64,000 nt of DNA from Capsicum annuum (GCF_002878395.1 NC_061116.1:123983415-124047414), one strand, 5' to 3'; shown: positions 34,560 to 48,386, counted from the stretch's first letter. The notes: generated by a model not told the origin, from the letters alone. Numbers and translations: made by a program.

Positions 34560-35800
34560 GGGGACACTTAGTCATCATTTCTGCCTCTGTTTCAAAAGTA
34601 GCTCCCTCAACTTATTGATTTCTCCCAGAATCTTTACTAAAGACACTATTTTATTCCTTGTCCTATAAATTTGTCCATCAAGAATCTCAACTGAGATCTC
34701 TTCATAATAAAGACTATCCTTCACACAATAATCACTAAAGAAACGATTAATGTTGGGTCCCTAATGCATTTCTTTAATAAGAATCGAATACACTAATGGT
34801 AAATCTATCTGCAACTCTAACTTATAGTCTACATAACCATAATTATTAAAAATATTATGTGGGACAACATAGCAGGGACAAAGCTTTCCCTTCATACCAA
34901 ATCTCTTTACCTTTTTTATAGGTGATACCTTCAAGTAGACAAAATCACCAATATCAAACTCAATGTCCCTTTTCCTTACCACTGCATAAGATTTATTAAT
35001 GACTTTGAGTAGTTTCCATCCTTTCTCTAACTAGCTAAAATTTTTCCATTGCCTCATGCACTAAATCACAGCTTCACCAACCTCAAACTAACTAATAGGA
35101 TATCTAAACCTCCTATCATAAAGAGCTTCAAATGATGCCATCTAAATACTGGAGTGGTAGCAGCTATTATAAGTAAACTCAATAAAAGGGAAATGATCAT
35201 CCCAATTACCCTTTAAATTAGTCATGCATGCTCTCAATATGTCCTCTAAGGATTAAATGGTCCTCTATTCCTGACCATTTATCTGCGGGTGGAAAGTCAT
35301 ACTAAGATGAACTTATGTACCAAGACCATTCTAAAAAGACTTCCAAAATCCAATGGTAAACTGAGTACCTCTATCTAAAATAATGGTTAAAAGGAATCCA
35401 TGCAGTTAAACTAACTCCCTAAGATAGAGTTTGGCCTAATCTTTGATTGAATCGAAAGTCTTAACGATCAAGAATTGGGCTGACTTAGTAATTTGATCCA
35501 TGATAACCCAAATAGAATTATTCTGTAAATAAGTATGAGGTAACCCTATCATAAAGTCAATACTTACCATTCCCTCTTCTACGTAGGAATGTAGATTTCT
35601 TGAAGCATACCACCAGGTCTTTGGTGCTCAACCTTAACCTATTGGTAATTTGGACACTTAGACACAAATTATGCAATATCTTTTTTCATGCCATTCGACC
35701 AATATGCTTCCGGTAAATCATGGTATATTTTAGTTTCTCCTGGGTGAATAAAATATTGGGAACTGTGATCTTTTACTAGCATCCACTATCTTAAGGCATC
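34560..35800 (-). pseudogene. C1 integrase and chromodomain, degenerate
   Basis: The zinc module and core lie at 35,000-35,800. The frame 34,982-34,761 gives MVRKRDIEFDIGDFVYLKVS and then FGMKGKLCPCYVVPH, the Tekay RRRDLEFEVGDWVYLKVSP block. The chromodomain lies at 34,560-34,690: EILDGQIYRTRNKIVSLVKI, a frameshift, then a decayed VEGATFETEAEM. The order is standard and stops are common. Confidence 0.8.
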
Positions 35801-35939
35801 CACATCAAGAACACAAGTTTCCCTGAAAGTAAAATACACCATCTCTCCCAAGGGAGCAAACCTCAGCCTTCTAACTCTAGACTACTTCTTTCAACTTAAG
35901 CAAAATAAGATTCGTATCTTGCTTTTCCTTCACCTCAGT

Positions 35940-36530
35940 TACTAACGAAGATTATGAACCAAGACACTACCTTTGGTCGAATCAACAAACCGAACTCCCA
36001 ACATAGCAAGTTGATGAACCTCATGAACTAACTCTTTATTCTCATCCTTAACGAGAGAAACACTCCCCAAGAACAATTTACTAAGGCCATCAGCCATGAT
36101 ATTTTCTTTACCCATGTGGTACAAGACACTCATGTCATAATCCCTTAAAAACTCCATCCACAATATTTCATGAAGTTTTAGATCTTTCAAGATGAACAAA
36201 TATTGATGACTCTTGTGGTCTGTGAACACATCAACATGAACCTAATAAATAAAATCCACCCAAATCTTTAAGTAAAAAAAACTATTACCAACTAAAGATT
36301 TTGACTCGGGTAGTTCTTCTCATGAGATCTTAGTTGTCTAGAGGCATATTCTATATCCATGCCCCAATTCATTAACACAAAACCAACAACAACTCTTGAA
36401 GCATCATAATAAATCACAAAACTATCTAAACCCTCTGTTAATATAAAAACTAGAGAGGAGGTAAGTTGAGTTTTCAACTCTTTAAAACTTTTCTCATAAG
36501 AATCGTACCATTGGAATTTGAAGTTATTCA
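35940..36530 (-). pseudogene. C1 RNase H, degenerate
   Basis: The frame 36,537-36,292 gives FKFQWYDSYEKSFKELKTQL, FVIYYDASRVVVGFVLM and YASRQLRSHEKNYPSQ. The frame 36,229-35,942 gives MFTDHKSHQYLF, YHMGKENIMADGLSKLFLGS and LAMLGVRFVDSTKGSVLV. The catalytic Asp of IYYDAS, TDHKS and MADGLS are all kept, although a stop separates the frames. Confidence 0.85.
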
Positions 36531-36533
36531 AAG

Positions 36534-37400
36534 TCAAACTAAAAATAGGATAAGAAATAGAGAAAATCCTTTAACAAACCATCTGTAGTAACTGGCTAAG
36601 CCCAAAAAACTCCTAATATCTGATGGAGAGATAGGTCTAGACCAGTTCATCACTACTTTGGTCTTTTGATGATCAAATTTAATGTCCTTATTGAAAATAA
36701 TATGACCATAAAATGTTATGGATTTCAATGAAAAATCCCACTTACTGAACTTAGCAAAAAGCTGGTGATATTTAAGAGTCTACAAAACAATCCTTAATTG
36801 GTCTACATGTTCATCCTCACTCCAAGAATAAATGAGGATGTTATATATAAGGACTAACAAATATGTCAAAGTACTGCTTTAACATAATATTAATCAATTT
36901 CGTAAAAGCTATAGGAGCATTCGTAAGTCCAAAAGCCATAATAATTAATTTAAAGTGACCATACTGGGTTATTAACTTTGCCTTTGGAATTTCACAATCT
37001 CTGACTCTGAGCTGGTGATAGTCAGATTTGAGGTCTATCTTAGTGAAAAATATTCACCTTAAAGTTGGTGGAATAAGTCATCAATGTTGTGATAGGATAC
37101 TTTTTTTGTCTGTGACCTTGTTCAACTAATGGTAGTCGATGCACATTCTGAGAAAATAGTTTTTTTATGCACGAATAGAACTAAAGCACCCTATGGAGAG
37201 ACACTAGGCCTGATAAAAACATTGTCTAGGAGATATTTGAATTGTTTCTTTAGTATTTTAAGCTTGGTTGGAGCAATCCTATAAGGTGGAATTGAAATAT
37301 ATGAGTATCCGGAAGGATATCTATTCCAAAGTCAATTTCTCAGTTTGGAGGAACTCCAAGTAGTTCTTTAGGAAACACTTCTGGAAATTCTTTTACTACT
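36534..37400 (-). pseudogene. C1 reverse transcriptase with destroyed catalytic box
   Basis: The N-terminal lines lie at 37,150-37,400. The end frame 36,728-36,534 reads MKSITFYGHIIFNKDIKFDH and IRSFLGLASYYRWFVKGF. At 36,835-36,855 the position of FIDD reads LIYN in the best frame, with a stop in the neighbouring one, so both catalytic Asp residues are gone. B, C2, F1 and F3 keep FIDD at the same place. Confidence 0.8.
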
Positions 37401-37499
37401 AGAACAAACTTAAAACTAAGGATTTTGGACTATAAGTCCTTGATTCAAACAAGATGATAGATTTACCCATTGGAAATAATTTTACTTGCCTTAAGAAAG

Positions 37500-37845
37500 G
37501 AGATAAACCAGCCTATAGGCACTAATATATCACTATTCCACTCAAAGACTAGTTCCTTTGTAAATTAAAATTGGACTACTCTATTTCTATAGTCAACTAA
37601 GTCACAACAAGAGGGGCCATTCCATGTCAAGTATAACATAAAAATTGGTCATGTCTAACTCCACAAGGTTGAATAAAATGACTTTTTAGGATATTATGAC
37701 TGGGCAATTTATTTGTACCGATTTGGTTATGATTGAACTACCAACTAAAGTAGATATTGAGAAGGGTTTTATGAGTATTTTGGGGTAGACATCAAAATCT
37801 ACTACTATATAGGGGTTAGATTGAAAGTGTGACCTTTGGGTTTAA
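37500..37845 (-). pseudogene. C1 aspartic protease, degenerate
   Basis: The minus strand gives VVDFDVYPKILIKPFSISTL, then VGSSIITKSVQINCPV, the STPVGxSIIxKxVxxNCPV block. The active-site end lies near 37,830-37,850. This unbroken copy shows what C2 looked like before C1 entered. Confidence 0.75.
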
Positions 37846-37849
37846 TAAT

Positions 37850-39105
37850 GCATAAATATGAATATGAAAAACTTGCAACATACTACTGACCACATCAGGG
37901 GAACCCTTTGGATTCTATTGAGTTTGAAGGGCATAAGACCTACCATAACATTCTCTACTAATTACACTAAAATTGGCACCCTACTGTGTTAAGCGACCTG
38001 CTATAGTTGCTGAAGAGTTAGATAAACTTTGTTAACGAACATCCTTACCTCTTTGTGTAGCCACTGGGCGATCTCACACTCTGTAGCCTAACTTTCCACT
38101 CTTAAAAAAAGCATCACTACTTCCTCTGCATTCACCTTTATGGTTCCTACTATATTTCTTACATACTGGGTTAGTTCAAACACTATTCACATTATCTTGG
38201 GACTTAGAGATTGCCACTTTTTCATGAGTATCCTATCAAAACTTAGGAACTGGAGAACTAGCAAAAGATCGGGCTAAAGCAGATGATTTATCATGGAACT
38301 AAGAATGATTTCCATTATCTGGCCTCTTTTGGGAGAAATTAAATCTACTATTTCTATCCCTTTTACTCTCCCTTTCCTTCTCCTTGATTTTCTCCTCCTT
38401 AATCTTTTGAGCATGTACCATCAATTAAGATATGTCCATCTCTTTAACCAACATAGTTTTAATACATTCCTCGACTACATCGTTAAAGAAACCAAACAAA
38501 AACTTGTTCATTTAAGCCTTAGAGTCAGTAACCATAGTTGTAGCATACCTTACTTGCTGAGTAAACTTAAGTGAATACCCATTCAAACTCATATTGCCCA
38601 ACATACGATTTGTAAATTTGTCCACCTTGGCAATCCTTAACTAAATTGAAAAGAACTTGTCCAAAAATGCAGCAAAAAACTCATACTTCTCAGCCAATCC
38701 TACATCTGTACCTCTATTCTCTTTTCACTACTTAAACTATGTGTGATCCACTCCTTGCAATTAATAAGCAGCCAAATCAGCACTCTCAATTAAAGTGACA
38801 ACCATGATCTCATTAACTTTCTAGAAACTATCTTGAATTCCTGTCTATCCACTTAAGGCTTAAACACAAAGAACATTGGATGATTATTCAAGTGAAATCC
38901 CAAACACTAGTTGTCGCTGCATTCATAGCTGGGATGACTGGTGCAATAACTTGATGGTTATTCTAGGCTATCATTGGCTGGGATAATGCTGTGAAGGCAT
39001 CCTTGAACTCATCATGCGATACCTACTCATTTAGAGGGTTTTATGGAACTGACGGTGGAGCTTGCTTTGTCTCGTTCCTCCTTCTATTAGTTCTCTTGAG
39101 AGGTA
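37850..39105 (-). pseudogene. C1 gag, start codon lost
   Basis: At the place where C2 gag opens (MPPKKT, ATG at 63,242) C1 has CTACCTCTC near 39,100, so the ATG is gone. The nucleocapsid near 38,080-38,170 reads CKKYSRNHKGECRGSSDAFF and then KSGKLGYRV; several Cys and His ligands are replaced compared with the CKKCGRNHKGEC form. A long stretch between carries stops and shifts. Confidence 0.7.
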
Positions 39106-39303
39106 GTTTCTGAAAATAGGTAGAGGACAAATTAAAAGAAGAAATTTTTATAGAGTTCACATACTATCACATGACATGAATCATGAAAGGACTGAGGCTT
39201 TTCTTAAGATATTTTGCAGACCTCCTAAGTGTGTGTGATTCACACCCATGAATAAGAATCTACTCAATGCGACCTTCAAACACCCTAGGAGACTTTAAAC
39301 TTG

Positions 39304-39319
39304 TCTCTGATGCAAAGTT
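39304..39319 (-). other. C1 primer binding site (initiator Met tRNA)
   Basis: The minus strand reads CTTTGCATCAGAGACA beside the LTR, a decayed TGGTATCAGAGCC. Confidence 0.75.
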
Positions 39320-41278
39320 TGTCACAACCCATTACTTCTCCCTACTTGTAACACAGTTTTTAGAGTCACGAATAGTCCCAAGCTAACCCATGGCCTGGCA
39401 TAATATTAAGAGTACTAAAGGCATAATAAACTACTGAGCGAAAGCTAAACTTAAAGGAACTGATAATAATAAAATAATAAATACTAAATATAAAACTATG
39501 ATTGTATAAAATACTCAACATGCTAAGAACATAACTATTTGTCTATTTGAAAACCTCTAACTCATATGAGTTATTAGGATAAGCCACTAGCTAATTCACA
39601 CTGACTAAAATTAAACAAAAATAAAATACTAAAAGAAGTGTTGATAAATAGTCCTCAAATAATGAGGACTCACCAAATGATGAAGCTAATATGGTACGAA
39701 AATGTGATAAGCTCGATCTAGATGTTGAGCATAGAAACCTATATTATAATACAATATAGCATAGTAAAGTATATGATTATTACTTCGAATATATTGACTA
39801 TGTGAGAGCGACATTGATTGTTATAAACTAAACATGATGCATGTAATATAGTGAACTGAGTTCTAGACCAAGTAAAGGCATATACTATATAATAACTAAA
39901 TACATGGTCATGTAAAATCTAAAACTGAAACATAAACTTTGGACTGTGGGAGCTAACATTACTCAACATACCCCAGTCTCAACTAATCGGGGTTCAATAT
40001 GTAACCCCATTTGGATCGGTGTTAGTACCTTGCCAAGGGTATGAACATTGACTGGTGTGGATCCACTAAATTGATGTCCAAGAGGAACTAGGGTGTCATC
40101 CCTGATCTGATGGTTAACCCTTATATACTACGGCAGTACTATAGTATTGGAACTTAGAGACTTTTAATGAAGGTCTCAATCATAACTGATGAGTGAGCCT
40201 TGATCCCTGTGTTTTCTCTGTTATAAGTACTACTCCCAACTAAATGTCCCTGATAAATGATATGTTTTCCCTTATATACTTTGGTGGAACTATAGTTTTG
40301 GAACTTAGAGACTTTTAATTAAGGTCTCAGTTATAACTAATGAGCGAGCCTTCATCCCTGCATTTGCTTAGTGATAAGTACTACTCCCAACTAAATGTCC
40401 TTGATAACTGATATGCTTAATGTAATAATATTCTAAAAATAACAATAAATGCATAATCATAAGTATGAAAGAACGTGAAAATTGATGTATGCATGAATTC
40501 CTAGGTATTGGTGTTCATAACCTACTAGTTCTGAAGAATGCAACTGCACATGACAATATTAAAATCCGACCATGACGTAAAATTTCATAATTTAAGCATA
40601 AATCAACAATTTAACCATGTAAAAGAGATTTCTTAATTCTTCATATGGGAATGTAATCAAATTTATGAGAAAATATGAACTGGTGGTTCAGTTATCGAAA
40701 TAAACTGGAAAATTAAGAAAAATCATACTTGTCATGGAACCCTAAACTTAAAGGTTGAATTTAACTTCAGAATTTGAAAAATCTTTGGGACTCAATAGTT
40801 GGAAGGGACCCATTGATTAAATACTACATACCTTAGTATGGAAGCCTTGAAAAACTCTTTAGAATTTGATTTGGAAGTTGAAATCCTACTTTGCTTTTGG
40901 AGAATAGAAAAATTGCCCTTTTTCCAAGTATCAATTGAACTTTTGAGTTTATGAGGACCTAGGGGAATGTTAACCTACTAATCAGCCTTGGGATACCCAA
41001 AAAGACAAAGATTTTGTGTTTAAAGAGTGTGAAAAGATCAAACAACCCATTCTTAAATAATTTAGAATTTTTTAGGAAATAATCGCAATGGATCAGGCTA
41101 CGAATCATATGGTTTGGTCATGAGTCATGGACTAGCATCATGAAAAGAGGATCAGGATTTGGTTCCTTACTGTTATGACAATGGGTCCTTCCTGAAGACT
41201 CATTTAATCTGACCATGAGTCGTCGCCAAAAATCATCATGCTTGAAATAAATTTTAGTTCCTCATTATTATGACAATT
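39320..41278 (-). repeat. C1 5' LTR, left part
   Basis: It starts TGTCACAACCC at the primer site. It is interrupted at 41,278 by D and resumes at 61,855. It contains a 151-bp tandem duplication at 40,118-40,420 and the shared LTR module (39,740-39,815). Confidence 0.85.
40118..40420. repeat. 151-bp tandem duplication in the C1 LTR
   Basis: CCCTTATATACT at 40,118 recurs at 40,269, GGAACTTAGAGACTTTTAAT at 40,149 recurs at 40,300, and TAAATGTCC at 40,241 recurs at 40,392. There are two units, about 85-90% alike by eye. The matching part of the other C1 LTR is deleted, so its age relative to insertion cannot be told. Confidence 0.85.
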
Positions 41279-44030
41279 TGTAATGCCCCAAGATTACCCC
41301 CTGGACATCACACGGTTCTTAGAACCACAAGTGATCCCAAGATTACCCATGTACTAGCATACTACTTGAGAAATTGGTTTACAATGTAAATAAAAGCTAA
41401 ATTTGCTAAGTGGAAGCATAGTCATGAGAAAATCTGAATAAACAAGATACTGTAAGATTTTACATCACGATAAATTCAAATAAAGAATATGAATTACATG
41501 AATGACTCTAACTGACAATCCATGAAGCCTCTACTATACTGACTATAGATAGCTGGGACATGACTCCAGCTACTACTAATCAATACCTATAGATAATAAA
41601 AATACAATGCATGAACTGCAATGGACTGGAGTCCCTGAAATAGGGGATCTCATCACCTACTGGATGAATGATGAGAACTATATGACCTTGGTGTATGGAC
41701 TACATCCAACATGAACATTATAAAGGAATTTAGCCACAAACACATATATATGGTCAGTACTTTGGAATGTACTAAGTAGATGAGGACATGCACTAAATCA
41801 TGGAAATATTTATAACATACTTTACAACTGAGGATATAAGCTATTTACTAAAATCTGCATTGAAAACATGGTTGTACGTGAAAATTGTAATTCATAGTGA
41901 AATTTATAAGTCATGAGTTGAAAAAAATTCTATAAGTTAGGACACGATAGTAACATGAATAATATATGTAAACCTAATGTAAAGTTGGATATGTTATAAA
42001 AATATACTAAGGATCATGCATGAATACTGAGCATGAAAATATGAACATGTAAAATTTAGAATGCATGTCCAAGCATAAACATGTACTGAAATAATCTATA
42101 ATTTAAATGAGTGAATGTTTTATTCATAACTGGATAACTAAGATATGTATAACTAAATAACTGATGTCTGTTAACTTGGTCATCCAAAACTGAACTAATC
42201 TACTTTAAATACTGCTCTGAGACTATGGGAGCTAACTACAACCGACATACCCTAATTCAAGCATTTGGGGACCAATATGTAACCCTAGTTAGAAGGGTGA
42301 TTGTACCTTTCAATGGGTATCACCACATGACTGACGATGTGGATCTAAAAAGCTGATGTCCTAAAGGATGAGGGTGTCCTGCCTCTACTAATGGGGTACT
42401 CCTCATAATCTATGGTGGCGTTGTAGGTATGCTTTTAGCAAATTATACTAATGACTCATGCTTAACTGATGGTGGATCCACCATCCCTACATTTACTCGA
42501 TGCTATATTTTACTCCTAACTCAATGGCACTGGTGTTATTATTTTTGTAACATGACATGGTACTGTATGTTTAGGTTTTTAACATGAACATGATATTCTT
42601 AATGTAGTATTAAATTCATAGTCTGACTGACTTGTAATTTGAAAATAGAGACATTTATAAACAAACAGGTATCGGTTTTTCATACCCGCCAACACTAAAT
42701 AATTATAAAATTTGATAACAATATTTACAAACAATGACATAAAGTCATAATTCAAAAACCCAAAACATAATACATTACAATATCCTAATAAATTACATGA
42801 ATTTGGACATGGAGATGCTTTAAACTTAAAAGGATAACAATTCCACGTAATTTAGTACATAACATGATGATTCAACATACAATCAATGGAGAATGACATA
42901 GAAATTGGTATTCAAAACATGTAATATCTTGATTCATATGGAAACACATATTGACATGGCTTGAGTTCACATTACTAACAAATACAGGGATTAAAATCCA
43001 TAAGATGCATGGATAATTTCATAAAATAGGATAAAATTCATACTTCTAAACAAAAAGAGGAATTTTGGGATCAAAGGGTGGAAGGAACCGATTGATTAAT
43101 ACCCCACATACCTAATTATAGAAGAAATTGGTGAATTTCTTTGAATTGGGCTTGAACTTGAACAACCCTAGTTGCCTTGGAGAAGAGAGAAAATCACCCC
43201 TTTTTATTTCTCTAAGTGGATTTATGGTTGAATAATGTATTTGGAAGATTTTTTTATCTTTTATTAAGCCTTAAAATATCTTTAAAAATGTAGCTTTTGG
43301 GGAAAAGAGTGGGAAAAAACCAAAAACTATCTTAGAAATCATCTAGAAAATGTCTAGAAGCTTTCCCGACGAGTTTGGTTATGACTAATAAGTTCTGTGT
43401 ACGGGTCGTGTCTTGAATTATCACCATGACCCACATTTGCACCCGTGATGTCATTGTTACAAATCTTCCTAAAAACGCATTCAGTCTACTTATGAGTCAT
43501 CATCAGGAGTCGTATCCACTGTAATCTTTGATAGTGCTTCAATAATTTTGCCATAAATTTTCACCCCGATATCGAATTAAGGTAAAATTTGTATAGTCTG
43601 AATGATAATTTAATTATATATATCCATTGGTGGGTATTGAGATAAGAAATTCTTAGTACAACAAAATTTGTTCTCATTTGAAGATGGCTATAGTTATATA
43701 CATCCCAACAATTTAATCGCTAAGGAATGTTTTGACTTGTTTATGAGAATGGAGATATTTGAGGACTTAATATTTGTCCAAGTAACTTATAAAGATATCA
43801 AAATATAAGGTTTGATTCTTGGATCCTTTACTAGTCGAGATACGATTCATATCTTACGACTCGTAACAAGTCATTATGACCTATAGCCACCACTCGTAAG
43901 CTGGATAGAAACTTAGGGAACCTAGGATGTTACCCTTATGACTCAACTTCAAACGACTCATATGTTGTTTATATGACTTAAGGAGATAATTTGTACATTT
44001 TATAATAGCTTTTAGATATGGGGTATTACA
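41279..44030 (-). repeat. D 3' LTR
   Basis: It begins TGTAATGCCCC and ends GGGGTATTACA. It is collinear with 59,120-61,854. The U3 part (43,370-44,010) holds many TGAGTCAT, ACGACTCGTA and ACTCATATG words. Confidence 0.9.
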
Positions 44031-44050
44031 ATATCTCCCCCTTCGGATCA
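44031..44050 (-). other. D polypurine tract
   Basis: The minus strand reads TCCGAAGGGGGAGATAT directly before the LTR start TGTAATACCCC. Confidence 0.85.
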
Positions 44051-46848
44051 TTCTTCCCTGAATGATACTAACTTGGCTAAAATACTAAGGAAAGGTTGAG
44101 ATGATGTATGGAACACTTACGATTTGAATTATGACTTAATATCTGAATCTAAAACTGATGCATGATGCAGCGACTGAGCTGAATTCATAATTTACGTTAA
44201 TGCAAATATTTTACCTCATGGAATAGCCATACTCATGAAACTTTGGATAGTTAGACTAGATGGAAGGACCGAAAACCATAGGAACTTATCTGTCTGATTA
44301 CTAAACTGAATTATTGTCTATATGTACTGAATCATATTGATAGTTTATACTCAATTAGAGTATTTCTCCAACACTTTTCTATGAAGTTCGAGTAACATTA
44401 GGGAGCAAAGAATTCTTGGGCATGATCTGAACAAGATATCTGAATATGAAATCTCAATATGGCTATAACTTTCTAACATGGAACATAGTCCTATAAAACT
44501 TCAGCTATGATAGAATTACTTGGCCTTAGTCGATGCAACTGCTAATTTTCAAGCTTAGCCACACTTCTAAAATACTCCCTTAACTATACTTTTCCAGTAA
44601 ATACCAAGCTTATTTGATTCAACTTATAATTCTCACGTAGGTATATATAACTATGCTAGCCAAAGTCTTAGTTGAACTACATATTCTCGCCATGTTCAAG
44701 CCTAACTCGAAATTACAAAGTGCAACACATAACACCGTAATACTAGACTAATCCATGAATTTGATACCCCAAGAGTGTTTCATATCTTTCATCTCAAAAA
44801 TAATTCCTCTTACCACTTCAACAATTAAATTCAATATCTTTCTAGGAATTCTCTAACGCACATTGAATTTATGCACATATGTACAAACATGACATTCAAG
44901 CCTATCATTATAACCATATATAAACTTATGGACAACAAACCCACATGGGAACTTTTACCATATTCTCAAATATATCTTGGCAATAACAAATTTCCTGCAC
45001 TATCCCTAATAAAACACATAGAATTCTTAACTAACCATGACATATATATCAAAAGTTATACCCCAATATTCCTTCAATCATATAGACTTACATAACACAA
45101 TCATACAATAATCTTTCCTCAACAAGAAACATTTACTCTCTGCCATCTAAACCATTGATCATCAATTTTTCATCACCACTAAATTAGTATTAAGGAGAGG
45201 TAATTGAATGGTTAGAACATGAGGACCGGAAGCATGAAAGAATAATAGGCATAACTTTTACACTTAACTGAGGCATGAGGCATAGAGTATCAAAAGTATG
45301 AATTCATTAAAGAGATCAAAATTGAGGACATACATGACATAATTTGAATTTCACTTGTCATTAAGAGTACACCATGAGTTATTGGAACTGAGCATACTGT
45401 AAAGCATTAGTACATGAGTCATGAGCTGCATGACCTGAGTTTGGAGTTCTTAAATTCATGGAATATTATTTGTACTACTGAGTAAATTAGAACTCCTCAC
45501 ACTAGGAACTGGGAGAGTACATGATTTTATAGAAACTTCATGAATATGACCTATGATTGTGGAGCTAACTTGTAAGGCATGATTAGATGTTGTGATGACT
45601 GAAGTATAAAAAGTTGTATTGAGATAAGAAAGGGACAGGTATCTTCCTCCCTTAATGTTGTTCTGTAATATATTAGCATCACAACCAGAATATGAGAGCC
45701 TAACTTAGTTCCTTGTTCAATCATCTCACCCTTAAATTTAAGCCATTATATAAAAACTTGAGCACTTACTAACTTAGAATCTTCATGAGTATCACCATAC
45801 CCTGACTTCAAATGATTTAGAATTTCAACTCATTTTTCTATTAGCTCAATCTTCCAAGATTCAAACTTAGATTCTAACACATTACATGGGTACTCCCAAA
45901 CTTATAATGAACTATACTAACGTGATTCATGAACACTCCCTTAATATATACTATACTTAAATATTCTTAGATTTAGCAATCAGCACAAACTTACACCCTC
46001 TCTGACAACATAATTGCCTCACTAAACACATAATCTACCTTTTTTCTTCATAGCCTACTAATATCATATCTCTAAACTTATATTTTTTCTAAACCATGAG
46101 AATTACTATGAAACCAAAATAGGTGACATCAACAACCTATAGCCAATAACATAGCTGGTAACAACATCAGATACAACCTAACTAGTCTTATACAACCTAA
46201 ATTAGCAAATAAAGGGTACTATCTAAGAACACCAACTTTAAGAAAACTTAGAAATAATACAATCCCATATCAAATTGGGTACACCTCTACATCATACCCA
46301 CATCATCATACTAAATTTTAAATTAATAAACTTAAATTCTTGCATACACTATTTTAAGCCTACTAGTTCACTTTTCAGGCAACTAGCCACATGGATATAA
46401 AATCTACTAAATCCAGATAAACATTATCCCACTTTACTACTGTTAAACTTCTAGGTTCATGCTTCTAACTATTGATCATATTTTATCGTAGGATTCTGAG
46501 AAGGGATCAGAGGGCACATTTGATTTTGTCTTAGTGCATAATTTTTATGAACATAAATGAAATCTTTCAAACTTGAGAACATAAAATAACTTACGGGATC
46601 CTTTTTGAGCCCATATGCAATCCCATAACTATCTATAGGGACTGTCTGACAAAATTATATCAGTAGGAATATAAGCTTGACTATTTCTCATTCCTCAAAA
46701 ATAAAGCAGAATTGACATTAATGGGGCAGGAGAAGAATCTATATAAGTTTCTTAAAGAACCTTTCTACAACATGACTGAGATATGAAAGAAGGGAAATAT
46801 TTCTTAAAAGCCTGTAGCCTCTCAAAGAAAAAGGCAGATGTCTCTGTA
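44051..46848. other. D internal DNA without coding traces
   Basis: About 2.8 kb with no gag, protease, reverse transcriptase, RNase H or integrase line on either strand, although much older neighbours still show all of them. The longest open frame (74 codons, 44,871-45,095 plus) has no recognisable motif. The last 120 bases (46,730-46,848), together with 59,048-59,117, match the 5' leaders of B, C2 and F elements (a GTAGCCTCTC line, then a CCCTAGGA line before the primer site). The origin of the rest is unknown. Confidence 0.7.
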
Positions 46849-46853
46849 CTATT
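46849..46853. other. Target-site duplication CTATT, left copy (E)
   Basis: CTATT here equals CTATT at 59,043-59,047, directly outside the two E LTRs (TG...CA ends). It is a perfect 5-bp TSD. Confidence 0.9.
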
Positions 46854-48363
46854 TGATAACGCTCAATCAACACTCTTGAATGGGTGTAAGCGATCATCAT
46901 CAATATAAAACCTAACTAGTTAGGGTCAAATCCCACAGGGAATATGGTGTGAACTCAAATCGTTTGTGATTTAATTCACTGATAGTTTAACATTTCCTGA
47001 AATGGGGGTTTAAGTTTCACAAATGATTGTTTGTCACTTTAATTTCGATGTTTGTAACCAAGATTTTAAGAAACAACCAGAATTATGTTCACTAGGGCTT
47101 ACGATACATGATAGATACTAGAGGAGACTCAAGATTCTCATTGTGGTTAGGATAACAAGCCATCTTTATCGATGATACGCTCAAATGTCTCTCGACCTAT
47201 TTAAGCATCTGATTTCCTAATCCTCTCAGACTTAGGGAATTTTTGTTCACTGTCTAGATTTTACCTCAGGTTAACCAACCTTGTTACAACGCTGATTATT
47301 TAACAAATTATTTCTGAGTCCCTGTTGATAATTCACTTCCTACTATATATGATTTCTTTATCAAGCAAATCAAAGTAGGTGCACCTACTTTTTACAACCA
47401 ACAGACGATAATTAGAATCTCAGAATTATCAAGAAATCCGAACACCTATTAAATCTTGAGTGTTTAGCACATCGTCATGACCTAATCCTAGATCCCATAA
47501 TTCAGGTTAATGAAGTTTAGCTACTCATGATCCAAGGAACAAGTACACGAATTAAATTCATAAGTGAGAGGATTAACTTACAACGATGATGAAAATCAAG
47601 AAGTATAACTTGAATTGTAACATTGTACAAAACTCCCAAAATATTTTAACTAGTGAGAGAGAAATATCGTATGCTTTTCTTTTTGAATAAAGATGAGTCA
47701 AAAATATCCTTCTAGAAAACCCTGAAACAAGGCTTTAAATAGTTAACCCTAAATAAGAAAACAAAATCGAAGTTTTATCTATGTCTTAGAATAAATAATG
47801 ACGTCAGTGATGGCTTATCACGGATATCGTCAGCTCCTCTATATTCTTGGCTCTTGCTCCTTAAGGATGACAAGGATGATGACGGCCTATCACCATCTTG
47901 ATGACGTGTCATAGATGTCGTCACAAAACTTTCTTCAACTTCCATCTTCTGTTTAAGGCTGACAGAATCCTTGACAGTTTATCACCAGGCTGAGAACATG
48001 TCATAGATGTCGTCATAAAACTGTCTTCAACTTCTATCTTCTATTTAAGGATAATGATGCTCCTGATGAATTTTCACTATCCTGATACAACTTTAACTTA
48101 TCCCAAATCTCTGGTTAAGTCTGACAATAGCTGTGATAGCCTATCACAGGGTTGATGACTTATCACCGATGTCGTCAGCCACACTTCTCTTCAGATTCCT
48201 CTAGATTTCAACTTCTTTGCTTCCATTCTTCTTGGTTCTTTATCCCATCAGCTTAAACTATAAAATCAGACATAAATAAATAAAAAACGACAGAAGTTAC
48301 TTAAGACTTTAGAATTATTCTTGGTTAAAGGTCGTAAATGTGTTAGCAATTGCTCACACATCA
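46854..48363 (-). repeat. E 3' LTR
   Basis: It begins TGATAACGCTCAA and ends GCTCACACATCA. It is collinear with 57,511-59,042. Its U3 part contains about three units of a 92-bp repeat and an inverted repeat at 48,131-48,149. Confidence 0.9.
47855..48150 (-). repeat. About 92-bp tandem repeats in the E LTR (3' copy)
   Basis: TTAAGG begins units at 47,861, 47,953 and 48,045. Each unit holds GATGAxG, a TATCACC word, a CATAGATGTCGTC word and CTTCAACTTC. The array ends beside the inverted repeat CTGTGATAG-C-CTATCACAG (48,131-48,149). The 5' LTR has the same array with units at 58,540, 58,631 and 58,722. Confidence 0.8.
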
Positions 48364-48386
48364 ACACCCTCAACTTAGAAAAATTA
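48364..48386 (-). other. E polypurine tract
   Basis: The minus strand reads CTAAGTTGAGGGTGTTGA directly before the LTR start TGTGTGAGC. It is shorter and less pure than in the Tekay elements, as usual in Athila. Confidence 0.7.

Noticed and set aside
44871..45095. 74-codon frame in the LARD interior as a possible gene
   Set aside because: Its length is within chance for A+T-rich DNA and there is no motif.
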